This document shows positions 61,874-64,000 of a DNA stretch of 64,000 nucleotides, piece by piece; within the stretch, counting starts at the first letter, position 1; each line of letters begins with the position of its first letter. A program made the position numbers and the translations under genes. Source of the stretch: JAZGGS01 sp963764825 (GTDB lineage Bacteria; Bacteroidota; Ignavibacteria; Ignavibacteriales; Ignavibacteriaceae); NCBI GenBank assembly GCA_963764825.1, contig CAVXUA010000012.1:1-64000 (forward strand). The letters are read 5' to 3'. The notes under the pieces were generated by a model. It was not told the origin of the DNA, made no database searches, and worked only from the letters and a program-made list of their open reading frames with translations.

Positions 61874-62144
61874 TTAAATCTCTTGATTTATTGTATCGAC
61901 GATACCGACAATCGATGCATCAACCGGAGCCATATCTACGGGTAACGGTATAACAGATTCGGATGCAGTTATATAATAATATAATTTCTCCGGGTCCGGA
62001 TCCCACAGTATCTGCTGCAATAATCGGATTGTCCGTTTTCTCTAAATCAGCATTAATAGGCTGAACAAACATAAGTTTAAAGTTCTTAAGCGCTTCATAC
62101 TTTTTTGTAGCCCAAATATTTCCAATCACTTTTCCTAAAAACAA
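61874..62144 (-). CDS. EutN/CcmL family microcompartment vertex protein 1 (one frameshift)
   Basis: About 90 residues. Begins MFLGKVIGNIWATKKYEALK, continues KLMFVQPINADLE and IIAADTVGSGPGEIIL, the pentameric BMC-P (EutN/CcmL) pattern. The frame is lost near 61976-61985; restoring it gives TASESVIPLPVDMAPVDASI and GIVDTINQEI, ending at 61874. Such proteins cap the vertices of bacterial microcompartments. No BMC-H shell protein or enzyme is in the window. Confidence 0.85.
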
Positions 62145-62239
62145 AATATTTTCCGTTTCTGATTTGTAAATTGCTTGATTAAACTGTTGTCAGGTTAAAA
62201 AGAATCATTTCTAATTAAGTTTAAAAAAATTAACTATAA

Positions 62240-62539
62240 TTACAAATCAATTTCCCCTTCCAACAATTCTCTAACCGAAATATCCAGTTTGTCAACAATA
62301 GCCATAATAACTGCATCAACAGGTTTGTCTTTTGTGAAGGTTGTCATCCTGGATGAACTTCCGGAAGCAACAATCACAACTTCACCATCACCCGCGCCAA
62401 CACTATCTACAGCAACAATGAAACGTTCCTTTTCATTTAAATCGATATCAAGTTCTCTTACAAGAAGAAATTTTGCTCCAACAAGTTTATCATCTTTTTT
62501 TGTTGACCAGACTGTTCCGATTACCTTTCCTAGAAACAC
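62240..62539 (-). CDS. EutN/CcmL family microcompartment vertex protein 2
   Basis: 99 residues, intact. MFLGKVIGTVWSTKKDDKLV, KFLLVRELDIDL, FIVAVDSVGAGDGEVVIVASGS and a C-terminal DAVIMAIVDKLDI are the EutN/CcmL signature. Parallel paralogue of the gene 95 bases downstream on the same strand. The gap between them has no clear terminator, so they may be cotranscribed with deoB upstream. Confidence 0.92.
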   Translation of the reverse strand: MFLGKVIGTVWSTKKDDKLVGAKFLLVRELDIDLNEKERFIVAVDSVGAGDGEVVIVASGSSSRMTTFTKDKPVDAVIMAIVDKLDISVRELLEGEIDL

Positions 62540-62668
62540 GTTTACCTCTTAAATCTTATTGATAAAATTTATCTTTAGCATTTTTAAATAACTGCCCTTA
62601 AGTAATATAGTAATTTATTCCAGAGAATATTTAGATTTTAATAACAAGTTTAAATTGTAAAGAACAAG

Positions 62669-63833
62669 TTATTCATGTAAAAAACTTTCACCTTTCAAAT
62701 CATTTTCTATGTTAAAAAAATCTGCTGCTGTTTTTGCAACATCAGCAAAATGTTTTTCTTACACCCAAATTTTTCCCTTTTACATTTTTCTGATAAAACA
62801 ATAAGGGTACATATTCTCTGCTATGATCTGTACTGGGGGTTGTTGGATCGTTTCCATGATCAGCAGTAATTACAATTCTATCGGTTTCATCCAAAGAATC
62901 CAATAATTCAGGTAAGAAGTCATCAAATTCCTTTAGCTTATTTGCAAAACCTTCAGGATCGTTTCGATGACCGTAATATACATCAAAATCCACCAGGTTG
63001 GCAAAGATGAAACTTCCAGTAGCTGATTTAGAATATTTTAACAACTTTTTACATCCTGCTTCGTTGGTTTTTGTTTTTTCCCTTATCTTTATCCCTTTAA
63101 AATTAAATAGTTCATTCACTTTACCAATTGCAACTGTAGTTATTCCGTTAGATAGGAGTAAGTCAAGAATGGTTGGTTCAGGCGGATCAAGGGATAAGTC
63201 CCGCCGGTTGGTTGTCCTTGTAAAGTTACCCGGTGTTCCTATAAATGGTCTTGCAATAACCCTGCCCACTTGAAGTGGAAGTATTAAAACTTCCTCTCTG
63301 GTAATTGAGCAGATCTTATATAATTCTTCCAGAGGAATAACTTCTTCGTGAGCAGCAATTTGAAAAACTGAATCGGCAGAAGTATAAATGATTGGAAAAC
63401 CTGTTCTTACATGCTCTTCCCCAAGTTCTTTAATAATCTCTGTGCCGGAAGCTGGTTTGTTACCGAGCACACCTTTGCATCCGGTATTATCCATAAATTT
63501 TTGTACAAGTTTTTTAGGAAATCCTTGCGGAAAATAAGAAAAATCCGTTTTGACGTATAAACCAGCGATTTCCCAATGTCCTGTGATTGAGTCTTTCCCT
63601 ACAGATACTTCCGTCAACTTACCATAGGAAGATAATGAAGATTCAACGGCAGAAACACCTTCAATTTTCGTAATATTCCCCAGGCCTAATTTTTCCATAT
63701 TTGGTAACTGCAAACCGCCAACAGCTTTTGCCATATTACAAAGAGTGTTGCTTCCGGAATCATTATAATTGGAGGCATCGGGTAATTCTCCAATTCCTAC
63801 ACCATCAAGTATAATTATAAAATAATTGTTCAT
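62669..63833 (-). CDS. deoB: Phosphopentomutase (one frameshift near the end)
   Basis: Interconverts (deoxy)ribose 1-phosphate and 5-phosphate in nucleoside salvage. Alkaline-phosphatase superfamily metal sites: ILDGVGIGELPDA at the start, SVGKDSITGHWEIAG, and VITADHGNDPTTPSTDHSRE near the end. As read it stops at 62742, but dropping one base from the A4 run at 62747-62750 extends it through FADVAKTAADFFNIENDLKG to a stop at 62669, about 388 residues, the family length. It links to pyrimidine catabolism at the other end of the window only by metabolism. Confidence 0.92.
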
Positions 63834-63877
63834 AAGACCGGGGATAAATTAATTCTGAAACATTAGCGGAATACTTT

Positions 63878-64000
63878 TTAATTAATATTCCGTACAGTGT
63901 TGCCGCCCTTTTCAATAGCTTTTTGGAGAGCAAGGTTTGCATTATAAATTACTTCATCAACATCAACCTTGTTAGTAGCGGAAGCAACGCCAATTGATAC
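63878..64000 (-). CDS. GGDEF-domain protein, C-terminal 40 residues (partial)
   Basis: Runs off the window end; stop at 63878-63880. Reads VSIGVASATNKVDVDEVIYN, then ALQKAIEKGGNTVRNIN, matching the last strand and helix of GGDEF diguanylate cyclases (SIGVA, then A-DxALYxAKxxGRN). Active-site loop lies outside the window, so activity is unknown. Transcribed ahead of deoB. Confidence 0.65.
   Translation of the reverse strand, partial: VSIGVASATNKVDVDEVIYNANLALQKAIEKGGNTVRNIN

Noticed and set aside
1..64000. CRISPR array, tRNA or rRNA genes
   Set aside because: No regularly spaced repeats, no cloverleaf-like sequence and no conserved rRNA segments were seen on either strand by eye; a tRNA scan was not possible.

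Overview
The window is AT-rich bacterial DNA that reads best as a member of the Ignavibacteria / Chlorobi side of Bacteroidota. The main reason is a cluster of exported proteins (about 24.1-34.4 kb). Each ends in a type IX secretion (T9SS) sorting domain of the Ignavibacteria style: an NYPNPFNPSTKISF-like motif, then KVYDVLGNEVATLV, GEYEVEF and a C-terminal KKM(V/I)L(M/L)K. The short primary sigma factor, large alpha-2-macroglobulin, B12-dependent ribonucleotide reductase and many small lipoproteins agree with this. About twenty genes are split by single-base frameshifts, mostly in runs of 3-5 identical bases, and two also carry an in-frame stop. These breaks hit housekeeping and accessory genes alike, so I read them mainly as consensus errors of a draft assembly. 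I give each broken gene as one reconstructed CDS.

Layout. (1) 0.1-9.6 kb, plus strand: a reductive pyrimidine catabolism operon with methylmalonate-semialdehyde dehydrogenase, beta-ureidopropionase, a class III aminotransferase, PreT, PreA, dihydropyrimidinase and an NCS1 permease. Together they would import uracil or thymine and take it to acetyl-CoA or propionyl-CoA. (2) 9.6-18.5 kb, minus strand: a rhodanese, a TPR lipoprotein and a roughly 2000-residue alpha-2-macroglobulin with an intact CxEQ thioester motif. (3) 18.8-23.8 kb: small proteins, a yeast-type cytosine deaminase that would feed uracil to the first operon, YwbE, and a full-length transketolase. (4) 24.1-35.4 kb: six tandem T9SS cargo proteins (BNR/YCF48-like, FG-GAP-like, beta-helix) and a lipoprotein. 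(5) 35.6-44.8 kb: DinB-like proteins, an ACT protein, an MFS/POT transporter, a cupin, a GT-C glycosyltransferase, and a minus-strand ABC transporter with a LolA/RseB-like partner. A three-stem structured intergenic element lies at 42.04-42.20 kb.

(6) 45.2-48.8 kb: nrdJ. (7) 48.8-58.1 kb: an accessory island with every gene on the plus strand: an abortive-infection (Abi_C) protein, a methyltransferase, an MtfA-like peptidase with a SEC-C tail, CNNM/CBS, DUF1801, DUF1697, GNAT, DUF1287, LprI-like and unrecognised proteins. Attachment-site-like inverted repeats (GTTATGC / GCATAAC) bound its first units, and one secreted-protein leader recurs four times, so it may be a decaying cassette array. 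(8) 58.1-64.0 kb, minus strand: a Cd/Zn-type P-type ATPase, an NlpC/P60 lipoprotein, the primary sigma factor, two tandem EutN/CcmL microcompartment vertex proteins, phosphopentomutase, and the end of a GGDEF protein.
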